64,000 bases of DNA from Nocardioides soli (GCF_014191495.1 NZ_JACHWR010000002.1:124001-188000), one strand, 5' to 3'; counted from the first letter of the stretch, positions 53,238 through 61,930 are shown. Numbers and translations: made by a program. Notes: a model not told the origin generated them from the letters alone.

Positions 53238-53978
53238 GTGCGCGTCGCCCTCATGGTCACCTGCATCAACGACGCCCTGTACCCGGACACCGGGCGGGCG
53301 GTGGTGACGCTGCTGCGCCGGCTGGGCGTGGAGGTGGAGTTCCCGGAGTCGCAGACCTGCTGCGCGCAGCCCATGGTCAACACCGGCTATCTCGACGAGG
53401 CGGTGCCGGTGGTGCGGAACTTCGTCGAGGCGTTCGAGGGGTACGACGCGGTCGTCACGCCGTCGGGGTCGTGCGCGGGCTGCGCCCGCCACCAGCACGC
53501 GATCGTGGCCCGCCGGGGCGCCGACCCGGCGCTCGCGGCGGCCGTGGAGGCGACCTCGGCGCGGGTCTACGAGCTGTCGGAGTTCCTCGTCGACGTGCTC
53601 GGGGTGACCGACGTCGGTGCCTACTACCCGCACACGGTCACGTATCACCCGACCTGTCACAGCCTGCGGATGCTGGGCGTCGGCGACCGGCCGCGACGGC
53701 TGCTGGAGCGGGTGCGGGGGCTCACGCTGCGGGAGCTGCCGGCCGCCGACCAGTGCTGCGGCTTCGGCGGCACGTTCGCGGTCAAGAACGCCGAGACGTC
53801 GGTGGCGATGGGCTCCGACAAGGCCCGGCACGTGCGCGACACGGGAGCCGAGGTGCTGGTGGCCGGCGACAACTCGTGCCTGACCCACATCGGCGGGCTG
53901 CTGAGTCGCCAGCAGTCCGGCGTACGCACCGTGCACCTCGCCGAGATCCTGGCTTCCACCGAAGGTGCCGCGCGATGA
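53238..53978 (+). CDS. lutA: L-lactate utilisation protein LutA
   Basis: 246-aa CCG-domain protein of the LutABC complex that oxidises L-lactate to pyruvate. Two cysteine-rich repeats: TCCAQPMVNTGY with SGSCAGCARH, then YHPTCHSLRML with QCCGFGGTFAVKN. GTG 53238 matches the family start (RVALMVTCINDALYPDTG). The stop overlaps lutB (ATGA). Confidence 0.94.
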   Translation: MRVALMVTCINDALYPDTGRAVVTLLRRLGVEVEFPESQTCCAQPMVNTGYLDEAVPVVRNFVEAFEGYDAVVTPSGSCAGCARHQHAIVARRGADPALAAAVEATSARVYELSEFLVDVLGVTDVGAYYPHTVTYHPTCHSLRMLGVGDRPRRLLERVRGLTLRELPAADQCCGFGGTFAVKNAETSVAMGSDKARHVRDTGAEVLVAGDNSCLTHIGGLLSRQQSGVRTVHLAEILASTEGAAR

Positions 53979-55417
53979 GCGCCACCTTCGTCGGGATGCC
54001 GGCCTTCCCCGCTGCCGCCCACGCGGCGCTGGGCAACGCCCAACTGCGGCACAACCTCGCCCACGCCACCGGCACGATCCGCGCCAAGCGGCAGCGGCTG
54101 GTCGACGAGCTCGACGCCAGCTGCTCGTGGGAGGAGCTCCGCCTCGCCGGGGCGGGCGTCAAGGAGTCGGCGCTGGTCGACCTGGGCACCCATCTCGAGC
54201 GGCTCGAGGAGACGTTGACCGCCAACGGCGCGACCGTGCACTGGGCGCGCGACGCGGCCGAGGCCAACGCGGTCGTCGCGGCGATCGTCAAGGCCCACGG
54301 CGTCGACGAGGTCGTCAAGGTCAAGTCGATGGTGACCCAGGAGATCGGGCTCAACGAGGCGCTCGCGGCGGAGGGCATCGCCGCGTGGGAGACCGACCTC
54401 GCCGAGCTGATCGTGCAGCTCGGCGACGACCTGCCCTCGCACATCCTGGTGCCCGCGATCCACCGCAACCGCGCGGAGATCCGCGAGATCTTCCTGGAGC
54501 GGATGGCCGCCGCCGGGCGACCGGCACCCGCCGACCTCACCGACGAGCCTGCTGCGCTGGCGGCCGCGGCACGGGAGCACCTGCGGGAGAAGTTCCTGCG
54601 TGCGAAGGTCGGCATCTCGGGCGCCAACTTCGCCGTGGCCGAGACCGGCACGCTGGTCGTCGTCGAGTCGGAGGGCAACGGCCGGATGTGCCTGACGCTG
54701 CCGGAGGTGCTGGTCTCGGTGGTCGGCATCGAGAAGGTCGTCCCGACGTTCCACGATCTCGACTCGCTCCTTCGCCTGCTTCCTCGCTCCTCGACCGGCG
54801 AGCGGATGAACCCCTACACCTCCACCTGGTCGGGGGTGACGCCGGGCGACGGGCCGCAGGAGGTGCACGTCGTGCTGCTCGACAACGGCCGCACCAACGC
54901 GCTGGCCGACGAGGTCGGCCGCCAGGCGCTGCGCTGTATCCGCTGCTCGGCCTGCCTCAACGTGTGCCCCGTCTACGAGCGCACCGGCGGGCACGCCTAC
55001 GGCTCGGTCTATCCCGGCCCGATCGGGGCGATCCTCAACCCGCTGCTGAAGGGGGTGGGACACGACGACCAGGTCGACTCCCTGCCGTACGCCTCGTCGC
55101 TGTGCGGGGCCTGCTTCGAGGCATGCCCGGTGCGCATCGACATCCCCTCGGTGCTCGTCGACCAGCGGGCCAAGGTCGTCGACGCACATCGTGGCGGCCG
55201 CCCGAAGGTCGAGGCCCTCGCCTTCAAGGGCGCAGCGGTCGCGCTCTCCGACTCCCGCAGGCTCGGTCTGGGGGAGCGCTTCACCGGGCTCGGCCTGAGG
55301 ATCGGGCGCCGGTTCGGCGCATCGAAGTGGACCTCGGCCCGCGACCTGCCCCCGGCTCCACGGGAGTCGTTCCGCGCCTGGTGGAGGCGCACCGAGGGGG
55401 GTGGTCACGGTGGTTGA
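53975..55417 (+). CDS. lutB: L-lactate utilisation iron-sulfur protein LutB
   Basis: 480-aa subunit with an N-terminal LUD domain (GVKESALVDLGTHLERLEETL ... KSMVTQEIGLNEAL) and two 4Fe-4S motifs near the C-terminus: CIRCSACLNVCPVYERTGGHAYGSVYPGPIG (first part) and CGACFEACPVRIDIP. The LLPRSSTGERMNPYTSTW segment is typical. The TGA stop lies in a shortened copy of the palindromic repeat (55409-55430), which also covers the 5' end of lutC. Confidence 0.95.
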   Translation: MSATFVGMPAFPAAAHAALGNAQLRHNLAHATGTIRAKRQRLVDELDASCSWEELRLAGAGVKESALVDLGTHLERLEETLTANGATVHWARDAAEANAVVAAIVKAHGVDEVVKVKSMVTQEIGLNEALAAEGIAAWETDLAELIVQLGDDLPSHILVPAIHRNRAEIREIFLERMAAAGRPAPADLTDEPAALAAAAREHLREKFLRAKVGISGANFAVAETGTLVVVESEGNGRMCLTLPEVLVSVVGIEKVVPTFHDLDSLLRLLPRSSTGERMNPYTSTWSGVTPGDGPQEVHVVLLDNGRTNALADEVGRQALRCIRCSACLNVCPVYERTGGHAYGSVYPGPIGAILNPLLKGVGHDDQVDSLPYASSLCGACFEACPVRIDIPSVLVDQRAKVVDAHRGGRPKVEALAFKGAAVALSDSRRLGLGERFTGLGLRIGRRFGASKWTSARDLPPAPRESFRAWWRRTEGGGHGG

Positions 55418-56012
55418 GGCCTCGAAACCCGCACGCGAGGAGATCCTGGGCCGGGTCCGCCGCGCGCTCGCGGGCGTCGAGCCCGGGTACGCCGTGCCCC
55501 CGTCGCCGCGGATCGCGCCGGTGTCCGACGTGGTGGCGCACTTCGCCGAGCGGGTCGCCGACTACCGGGCCGTGGTCGAGCGGTGCTCGGCCGCCGACCT
55601 CGCGGCTGGGGTGGCCGCCGCGCTCCCGGCCGGCGCGCGGGTCGTCGTACCCGCTGGGCTGACCGTGCCCGTGCCGGGCGCCGACGAGGACGCCGGCTTC
55701 ACCGCGGCGGAGCTCGACGGCTACGACGCCGTCGTCACCGAGGCCCGGGTCGGCATCGCCGAGACCGGCACGATCGTGCTCGACCACGGCCCGGGGCAGG
55801 GCCGCCGCGCGATCTCGCTGGTGCCCGACCGGCACGTGTGCATCGTGCGCGCCGACCAGGTGGTGCCCGACGTACCCGACGCGCTGCCGCTCCTCGACCC
55901 CCGCCGCCCGCACACCTGGATCAGCGGCCCGTCGGCCACCAGCGACATCGAGCTCGACCGGGTCGAGGGCGTGCACGGCCCCCGCACCCTGCACGTGCTG
56001 CTGGTGGACTGA
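55401..56012 (+). CDS. lutC: L-lactate utilisation protein LutC
   Basis: 203-aa LUD-domain protein, third member of LutABC. EEILGRVRRALAG at the N-terminus, then DGYDAVVTEARVGIAETGTIVLDHGPGQGRR and WISGPSATSDIELDRVEGVHGPRTLHVLL (in parts), which are standard for the family. GTG 55401 or GTG 55410 could be the start; the latter has better spacing from GAGGGG. The codons for VVEASKP come from the repeat at 55409-55430. Overlaps lutB by 17 bp. Confidence 0.93.
   Translation: MVTVVEASKPAREEILGRVRRALAGVEPGYAVPPSPRIAPVSDVVAHFAERVADYRAVVERCSAADLAAGVAAALPAGARVVVPAGLTVPVPGADEDAGFTAAELDGYDAVVTEARVGIAETGTIVLDHGPGQGRRAISLVPDRHVCIVRADQVVPDVPDALPLLDPRRPHTWISGPSATSDIELDRVEGVHGPRTLHVLLVD
55409..55430. repeat. 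Shortened copy of the palindromic repeat at the lutB/lutC junction
   Basis: GGTGGTTGAGG joined directly to CCTCGAAACCC: the two ends of the element seen at 39661 and in treY, with the centre missing. It supplies the lutB stop codon (TGA 55415-55417) and early lutC codons. Confidence 0.65.
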
Positions 56013-56064
56013 TCCGAGGCTGAGCCCGCCGATGAGTCTCGGGCGTGGGCCGGGTCGGACCTGC

Positions 56065-56640
56065 ATGGACCCGATCGACTTCGCCCCGGCCGTCCACGCG
56101 GTCACCCGCATCGTCACCGGCATCGACGACACCGATCTCGCCCGGCCCACGCCGTGCGCCGGGCTCACGGTCGCCGACCTGCTCGACCACCTCGACGGCC
56201 TGACGCTGGCCTTCACGCTCGCGGCGACGAAGGAGTCGGCACCGGGTGGTGGCGCGTCGTTCGACGGCTCGCGGCTCGGCCTGGGCTGGCGTGCGGAGAT
56301 CCCCGCCGGCCTCGACCGCCTCGCCGCCGCGTGGTCCGACCCCGCGGCGTACGCCGGCATGACGCTGGCCGGCCCGATCGAGATGCCCGCCGAGATCGCG
56401 GCGCTGGTCGCCCTCGACGAAGTGGTTGTGCACGGGTGGGACCTGGCCCGGGCCACCGACCAGGCCTACGACCCGGGCGACGGCGCCGTGCTCGCCTGCC
56501 TGGCCTTCGCCGAGGGCTTCGAGGTGCCGGAGGGCGCCGGCGACGGCCCCTTCGGCCCGCCGGTCCCGGTCGCCGCCGACGCGCCCCCGCTCGACCGCCT
56601 GGCCGGCGCGACCGGTCGCAACCCGGGCTGGACGCCCTGA
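56065..56640 (+). CDS. TIGR03086-family (DinB/mycothiol maleylpyruvate isomerase-like) protein
   Basis: A 191-aa actinobacterial protein. LARPTPCAGLTVADLLDHLDGLTLAF near the N-terminus has the conserved metal-ligand His of the four-helix DinB-like fold, and LALDEVVVHGWDLARAT carries the second His. The family is called putative metal-binding; its substrate is unknown. ATG 56065 is preferred to 56032, which adds residues not conserved in the family. Last chromosomal gene before the tRNA. Confidence 0.87.
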   Translation: MDPIDFAPAVHAVTRIVTGIDDTDLARPTPCAGLTVADLLDHLDGLTLAFTLAATKESAPGGGASFDGSRLGLGWRAEIPAGLDRLAAAWSDPAAYAGMTLAGPIEMPAEIAALVALDEVVVHGWDLARATDQAYDPGDGAVLACLAFAEGFEVPEGAGDGPFGPPVPVAADAPPLDRLAGATGRNPGWTP

Positions 56641-56698
56641 GTGACACGGCACCCACGCGATTTCACCCGCTCCCACCGCCTCCGGTACTCTCTCCGGC

Positions 56699-56788
56699 GG
56701 TGGCGTGTCCGAGCGGCCTAAGGAGAACGCCTCGAAAGCGTTTGTGGGTGCAAGCCCACCGAGGGTTCAAATCCCTCCGCCACCGCCA
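56699..56788 (+). tRNA. tRNA-Ser (anticodon CGA)
   Basis: Acceptor arms GGTGGCG (56699-56705) and CGCCACC (56778-56784), G73 and an encoded CCA (56786-56788). Anticodon stem AACGC/GCGTT with loop CTCGAAA, giving CGA at 56733-56735. Long variable arm GTGGG/CCCAC, as expected for tRNA-Ser. T-arm GAGGG/CCCTC with TTCAAAT loop. The downstream sequence changes character at once, so the 3' half is the likely integration site of the following island. Confidence 0.96.
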
Positions 56789-56972
56789 GGGGGCAGCGAC
56801 TTTTTTAAGCCGTTGCGCCGACAAAATAGTTGGAGCGCCTCCACCGAGGCCCGTGATCGGGTCAAGGTGGGGGCGCTTCGCTGTTCGGGGGCGCTCGAAG
56901 CGCTCGCGAGCGGTGGTTCCGGCTGTGCACCACCGACCGTGGCTCGCTCACCGGCATCGCTCGGGCATGGGT

Positions 56973-56999
56973 CTAGCCCGACCTGTGGGGCCGGGCTAG
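56973..56999. terminator. Hairpin near the left edge of the island
   Basis: CTAGCCCG (56973-56980) pairs perfectly with CGGGCTAG (56992-56999) across 11 bases. It lies 44 bp past the end of the minus-strand transposase-like gene and before the tRNA, so it could end that transcript. There is no T-run. Confidence 0.45.
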
Positions 57000-57043
57000 T
57001 TGGAGAACGGTGATGAAGTTCTGGAGGTCCCGCGTCGAGGCCG

Positions 57044-59170
57044 TCAGGCGGCTGCGGGTAGTTCTCCGGGCGGTGGATCAGGTGCTTCGTCGCCGGGTGG
57101 AGTCCGCAGCGCCGCGTCCAGCGATTCACGCAGAACCCAGCGGTTCCCGGTCTGCGGGCTGGTCTCGGCGGTGCGAAGGAACGTGCGGATCTTTGCGACG
57201 GAGGACGCAGCGAGCAGGAGTGCTGCGAACAGGGTTTGGGCGGCCTTCCCGCGCACGAGGCGGGCGTCGGGGTTGTCGAGGGCCTGCGCGGCGTGCTTCT
57301 TGGCGAATCCGTGCAAGCCTTCCTGAGACTGGCGAAGCCGCACGTAGGTGGTCTGGTGTTCGGCGGTGCCGAACCGGAGTTCTTGGCGGTATCGGTTGAA
57401 CGACTCGTCGCCGCCCTCGTTGTAGTCCACGGTGATCGTGTCCTGTGCGCACACGTCGAGCAGCGGCTTCCCGTCAGCATCGCTGAAGTGCTCCGTAGGG
57501 TTGATGGTGAGGCGAGCGTCGACGACCTTGCCGTTGGGCTGACGGGTCTTGCGTTCCTCCATTGACCTGGGTTTCAGGGGGCAGCGGGCGGTGGGGTTGT
57601 TGCCAGCGGCTGGGCACGCGAGGCGCTGCTTCCCATCGTGTTCCTTGCCGTGGGTCCGCATGAGGTAGTCGTCGCGAGACTTGATGTCGCCGATCCATAC
57701 CTCGTGCTCGTGCAGTGGCCTGCCGTCGGAGCCCTTGCTGCGGCGCAGCACCGTGGCATTGACCAGGTGCTCCGGCATTGCGGGACAGGTGGCGGCCCCC
57801 TCGACCATGTCGAAGCCGGTCCGGTGGGTGCCTTGTTTGCCGTGGTGCTTGGGTCCGTATCCGAGGACGGGCTTGTATCCGACCTCGCGGGCAGGGTCTT
57901 GGAACTTTCCGGGCTTCTGATCGGTGTAGAGCAGGTCACCGGCTAGCCACTTGCGCGGGAGATCCCGAACCTGGGCGAGGTAGGCGAACATGCGCCGTGC
58001 AGCACCGGAGGGGTCGAATCCGGGCCGGTCGGTTGTCATGCAGAGCGGCAGAGCGGGTAGCCACTGGCGGTCGCCGGGTGAGCAGTCAACGGCAACGATG
58101 AGGTGGATCTCCAACGCCCAGAACACGCCTCGCGAGAGGACATCGGGTTCGGCGTGGTCGCCGGTGTGGCCGTACACGCCGCCGTCAGGGTCGGAGGAGC
58201 AGAACGCGTTGTCCTTGCCTCGCATGACCGAGTACAGCGGCATCGGGGTCGCGTCGATACACCCAGAGCCCCTGTACTTGCGCCGCACCTTGCGCGGAAG
58301 GCATCGGAACGCCGTCTCCAGCAGTCGATTGCAGACCCAGTCCAACCGGGCCTGGCGGAGTTGTTGCTGAGCGACGGTGAGGAACCGCTTCTGCTTCTCC
58401 AACTCGGCCCATTCGATGTTTCGGTTCTTGGGCAACACGGATGGATCGATCGCGGTGAGCATCCGTGCGAACGTGCGGGCCACCGTCCGCTCCGATGCCT
58501 CGTCCCAGTTCCGGTCAGCCTCGGTCATGCGGTCGTCTCGGGCTTCGTCTTCGGGGCGGGTAGGCCGGTCCGGGTAGGTGATTCCGAGCAGGACGCGCGA
58601 GGTGGCGCTCATCTTGTGGAAGAGCACGTCACGGACGTTGGTCATCCACAGGTTTCCGCCGTCGGTGGCGATGAGCCACAACGCGACCATTACCGCGTGG
58701 AACGGGATCGTCTCCTTCCGTCCCCGGTTGTCCTTGGCCTCGGCGTAGAGGTCGGTCATGAACCGGCAGACGCCGGACCGCTTGATGAAGGCCGAGGCGG
58801 ACTGGACGTGGGCATCGGTGTACTGGTGGAAGTGCTTGTTGATGTCGAGGTCATCGGCCTCGAACGGGGTGACCGGCGGCAGCATGGCGGTGTACTCGTC
58901 GACGGTTCCGGTCGGGATGACCTGCCGGTGCGTCGCGGCGCACGGTTCCCCGGGTTTGGCCGGACGGGAGCGGACGGGACGTCCGGCGTACGCCTTGGTC
59001 TGGTCAGCCCTCTCGGTGTCCTTCCGCTTCTTGGCCTTCCGTTCGTCAAGTCGCTTGGCTGGGTTGCCGGACTGCCCCTGTTTGTCGTTGGACTGGCCCG
59101 GGACCGTGGCGTTCGGGTGGTTGGCGAACCCGGCGATTGCTCGGGTACGGCGCTTCGGCTTCCGGCTCAC
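57044..59170 (-). CDS. DDE-transposase-like protein coupled to a recombinase gene
   Basis: A 708-aa protein from GTG 59170, whose start overlaps the stop of the recombinase-like gene (GTGA). The N-terminal 90 residues are basic (SRKPKRRTRAIAG, KRLDERKAKKRKD). The central part looks like an RNase H-fold transposase: GCIDATPMPLYS (Asp about 306), WLAGDLLYTDQKPGKF (Asp about 412) and RQSQEGLHGFAKKHAAQAL (Glu about 617), with a large insert between the second Asp and the Glu that holds several Cys (about 462-530). The family is not named with certainty; DDE assignment rests on these three motifs only. There is no normal insertion-sequence arrangement around it. Confidence 0.55.
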   Translation of the reverse strand: MSRKPKRRTRAIAGFANHPNATVPGQSNDKQGQSGNPAKRLDERKAKKRKDTERADQTKAYAGRPVRSRPAKPGEPCAATHRQVIPTGTVDEYTAMLPPVTPFEADDLDINKHFHQYTDAHVQSASAFIKRSGVCRFMTDLYAEAKDNRGRKETIPFHAVMVALWLIATDGGNLWMTNVRDVLFHKMSATSRVLLGITYPDRPTRPEDEARDDRMTEADRNWDEASERTVARTFARMLTAIDPSVLPKNRNIEWAELEKQKRFLTVAQQQLRQARLDWVCNRLLETAFRCLPRKVRRKYRGSGCIDATPMPLYSVMRGKDNAFCSSDPDGGVYGHTGDHAEPDVLSRGVFWALEIHLIVAVDCSPGDRQWLPALPLCMTTDRPGFDPSGAARRMFAYLAQVRDLPRKWLAGDLLYTDQKPGKFQDPAREVGYKPVLGYGPKHHGKQGTHRTGFDMVEGAATCPAMPEHLVNATVLRRSKGSDGRPLHEHEVWIGDIKSRDDYLMRTHGKEHDGKQRLACPAAGNNPTARCPLKPRSMEERKTRQPNGKVVDARLTINPTEHFSDADGKPLLDVCAQDTITVDYNEGGDESFNRYRQELRFGTAEHQTTYVRLRQSQEGLHGFAKKHAAQALDNPDARLVRGKAAQTLFAALLLAASSVAKIRTFLRTAETSPQTGNRWVLRESLDAALRTPPGDEAPDPPPGELPAAA

Positions 59171-60477
59171 GGGTGCCCCCGGAGCGCCGCTGCGATCTCG
59201 TCGTCCGTCTGTGGCTCGCAGTAGCCCATCATGCGTGACAGCGACTCGGTGGACCGCAGCCCGGCTGCCTTCATCAGCGACGGGAGCGGCACCCCGGCTT
59301 CCATGTGCCGCACCAGCCAGGTGTTCCGCAGGCTGGTGGAGTTGAAGTACACCGGCGGTGTGTACAACTCCTGTGCCTGGCCCAGGACGACGTGGTGGGT
59401 CGCGTCGGTGACTCGGGTGTCGCGCCACGGGGTCGTCATGAAGTGACTGGGCGGGGTGACCTCCAGCAGTGCAGCCACCCGGTCTTCCCACTCCCGGCGG
59501 CAGGTAACGGTGCGGGTCTCGTCATCGTTCGTGGTGAGCGCGACGTGGAGCCCACGGTCATCACAGGCGAAGTCCTTGGGAGTCAAGCCCAACAGTTCTG
59601 ATGTGGTGGGACCGAACGCCAAGCCGAGAGCAACGACGGCGACCATCCGGCCCCGTCGCTGTGCGGGCCGCGTACCGCAGGCCCACTGGTAGAGCGCGAC
59701 CTCCTGGGCGCGTGTCAGCGGTGGGATCGCGTCCCCGTTGGATAGCGGAGGCTGGGACTGCGGAGTCCGGATCGTGATGCCCTTGAGGGCAACTTGGACG
59801 AGGTCGATGCGTCGCCGGTAGTTCTCAACTGTCCGGTCGTCGTGCTTTGCGAGGTGGTGGTAATAGAACCGGTCCAGCACGGGCTTGGAGAAGACGTGTT
59901 CGCGGGTCAACGGTCCGTTATCGACCGCGACCGACCGCACCAGCATGCCGACTGCAGCAAGTGCGAACTTCACCCACGTTTCGGTGACCGGTTGCGGAGC
60001 AACGTTGAGGCTGTCCCTGACCACGTCGTGGGTGAACCGCACTAGGTGCTCCGGCATGGGAGGGTGCCCGCGCCACCGGTTGATGACGCCGTGCGCCAAC
60101 GCGCGGGCCCTCTCGGCGTCCGCGTGGAGGGGCAAGCCTCGGCCCGCCATCAGGACCCACCACTCGGGGTCGGGGACTTGGTGGCGGCACGCGCGAACCG
60201 GGCCGCACTCCGTGAGGTGGGCGCGCCAGCGGTCCGAAGGCCAGTCGCCCTCGGACCTGGGCGGAATGGTTCCGACCAGCCCTGATTCGGTCCACTTGAT
60301 GGAGTAGTCGGCTCGCGACGACTGCGCCAGTCGCTCGCCGTGCGCCAGACGCGCCACGACCTCGGGGTCGCGGGACTCGCGGGTGCCGGGGTGGCGTTGG
60401 TGAAGCGGGTTGGGCTCGATGGGTTCGTCAGGGTCGACGAGCCGCAGGTGAGCGCAGCCCGACGGGGTGTCGAGCAT
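59167..60477 (-). CDS. Degenerate tyrosine recombinase-like protein
   Basis: A 436-aa protein from ATG 60477 (AGGAG eight bases upstream). The C-terminal half follows the layout of a tyrosine recombinase: MVAVVALGLAFGPTTSELLGLTPKDF (about 278-303) and TSLRNTWLVRHMEAGVPLPSLMKAAGLRS (about 381-409), then SRMMGY (Tyr419). Only the second Arg (384) and the Tyr are in place: the first catalytic Arg is replaced by Thr292, and both His positions are changed (Thr381, Leu407). The N-terminal domain includes DRTVENYRRRIDLVQVAL, a core-binding-like helix pair. It may be an active, highly divergent enzyme or a DNA-binding partner of the coupled DDE-like protein. Confidence 0.6.
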   Translation of the reverse strand: MLDTPSGCAHLRLVDPDEPIEPNPLHQRHPGTRESRDPEVVARLAHGERLAQSSRADYSIKWTESGLVGTIPPRSEGDWPSDRWRAHLTECGPVRACRHQVPDPEWWVLMAGRGLPLHADAERARALAHGVINRWRGHPPMPEHLVRFTHDVVRDSLNVAPQPVTETWVKFALAAVGMLVRSVAVDNGPLTREHVFSKPVLDRFYYHHLAKHDDRTVENYRRRIDLVQVALKGITIRTPQSQPPLSNGDAIPPLTRAQEVALYQWACGTRPAQRRGRMVAVVALGLAFGPTTSELLGLTPKDFACDDRGLHVALTTNDDETRTVTCRREWEDRVAALLEVTPPSHFMTTPWRDTRVTDATHHVVLGQAQELYTPPVYFNSTSLRNTWLVRHMEAGVPLPSLMKAAGLRSTESLSRMMGYCEPQTDDEIAAALRGHP

Positions 60478-60940
60478 CGGTGGTTCTCCTGGGTGACAGC
60501 CGGGACCCAGGGGCACCTCGTGTTAGGGCACAGGTGCGCCGGGGTCGTCGAAGACCGGTGTGCCGGGGCTTCCGGCACACCGTCTGTTCGACGACTCGCG
60601 GCGCATGGCGACGTCCTACCACGCGAACCACCCATCGAACAAGTGTTCGACGTCGCGCGGGAGACATGCCCCGCCGCTTCTTGCCGCACCACACCATCGC
60701 TACGCCCGTGCCGGGGCCGTGAGGTAGTGCGCATACCCCAACCTCGGAGAACCTCGGAGCGCCTTTTTGCTCGTTCCGCATACGGCGCGTCAAGCAGATG
60801 GCAGGCTCCGTGAGCGTAGATCGACGGCCAGCGGACGAAATTCGTGTGCTGGCCAGCCTTTCCGAGGTCCTCCGAGGTTGATGGACGGACCGGCCCCAAC
60901 GGCGATTCGCTGCGCCGGACGGTTGAGAAGGGGAACACGG
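60478..60940. promoter_or_regulatory. 463-bp divergent control region rich in palindromes
   Basis: No gene supported. In order: a two-part palindrome at 60545-60594 (8-bp outer arms TCGTCGAA/TTCGACGA, 11-bp inner arms CGGTGTGCCGG/CCGGCACACCG); a 16-bp palindrome TCGAACAAGTGTTCGA at 60635-60650; a 29-bp near-palindrome at 60826-60854 (12 paired bases per arm apart from two mismatches); and a 20-bp inverted repeat (60739-60758 with 60861-60880, 19 of 20 matching) whose arms each contain two ACCTCGGA units. It lies between the minus-strand recombinase operon and the plus-strand cargo genes and is a good candidate for recombinase binding sites and promoters. Confidence 0.55.
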
Positions 60941-61390
60941 ATGCCGCTTGGTGAAGGTGAGTGGTTCGACCCTGCCAAGCACCCCAAGTCCAGTTGGCCG
61001 CGCACGGATCCCACGCCACTGGTGGCACCCGGGCTGGGGCAGGGTCAGTACCACCGGGCGCGGGTCGCCCAGGACGGGACCCGCTGGTGCGCCTACGGGA
61101 ACCACACGCTCGCTCCAGCGTCACGTAAGCATCGGTGCGACTCCTGCGCAGCGTTTCGTGATCGCCTGCGGCATCGTCCCGAAGGCACCTCGTTCGTGGC
61201 GTTGCCGACCGAGTTGGTTGACGGGCTGCTCGCCTCCGCTCGCGCCTGCGATGTCTTGGTCGAACGACTTCACGCCCAGTTCCTTCTCCACGTCGACATC
61301 ACAACCGATGACCTCACTGCGCTCTTCGTTGCCGCTAACCAGACGAACAACATCGCGGGCTTGATGGCCGAGTACATCGACGGTGCCTGA
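60941..61390 (+). CDS. Island cargo protein with a Cys-rich motif, unknown
   Basis: A 149-aa soluble protein from ATG 60941 (GAGAAGGGG seven bases upstream). A segment WCAYGNHTLAPASRKHRCDSCAAF (split: WCAYGNH then HRCDSCAAF, about 49-71) has one Cys, then a C-x2-C pair, and resembles a small zinc ribbon. The C-terminal half is helical (VDGLLASARACDVLVERLHAQ). No family recognised. Probably part of the mobile island. Confidence 0.6.
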   Translation: MPLGEGEWFDPAKHPKSSWPRTDPTPLVAPGLGQGQYHRARVAQDGTRWCAYGNHTLAPASRKHRCDSCAAFRDRLRHRPEGTSFVALPTELVDGLLASARACDVLVERLHAQFLLHVDITTDDLTALFVAANQTNNIAGLMAEYIDGA

Positions 61391-61561
61391 CGTCGGGTCA
61401 ACTTGTTGGGAGCAGCGAGTCGATGAGGCCCTGTACGCGGCTCTTGATGTCGTCACGGATGGGTCGAGACCGAGGTCCCCGACCTGGCCACGCTGGCGGC
61501 GGGCTGAAAGGCGGATGTTCCGGGCCGCCGCCCCCCGCGATGGACGTGGCAACCTGGAGGC

Positions 61562-61930
61562 ATGACGAGGGACGGTCTGCGCCAGGAAGTTGCTGACATC
61601 GCCTTCGACCCCGTCGACCGAGCCGAGGCAGCCCAGGTTCTCGCCGACCTAGACGACGGACAGTGGGCCACCCGACCCGCCTCACTGGACGCCGTCCTCG
61701 GCGGCCTTCACATTCAACTGGTCCCCGGCACCGGGCCGAGAAACGCCGGAGCGTGCGCCGGATGCGACGGCTGGTCTGTGGAGTACCCGGCGACCCTGAG
61801 CGGTGAGTACCAGGCTGCGCTCGCCTTCCTCTCCCACCTCGCCGCCGTCCCCGAGTGTGGGCTGCTCGCCGGGCTCCGGGGTGTCCCTGACCAGGTGGAT
61901 GACCCGTGGCTCGGCGACACCCAGGGTTAG
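61562..61930 (+). CDS. Small island protein, unknown
   Basis: A 122-aa acidic protein. DPVDRAEAAQVLADLDDGQW at the N-terminus and GACAGCDGWSVEYPATLSGEYQAALAFL (parts) in the middle suggest a compact helical protein. A GGAGG lies only one base before the ATG, too close for normal initiation, so the true start or even expression is uncertain. No family recognised. Confidence 0.45.
   Translation: MTRDGLRQEVADIAFDPVDRAEAAQVLADLDDGQWATRPASLDAVLGGLHIQLVPGTGPRNAGACAGCDGWSVEYPATLSGEYQAALAFLSHLAAVPECGLLAGLRGVPDQVDDPWLGDTQG

Noticed and set aside
54766..54800. Repeat-like CTCGCTCCT sequence in lutB as another inserted element
   Set aside because: The encoded LLPRSSTGERMNPYTS is normal conserved LutB sequence, so nothing is inserted.
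57044..59170. A standard insertion sequence
   Set aside because: No terminal inverted repeats or target duplication were seen next to the gene, and it is translationally coupled to a recombinase-like gene.
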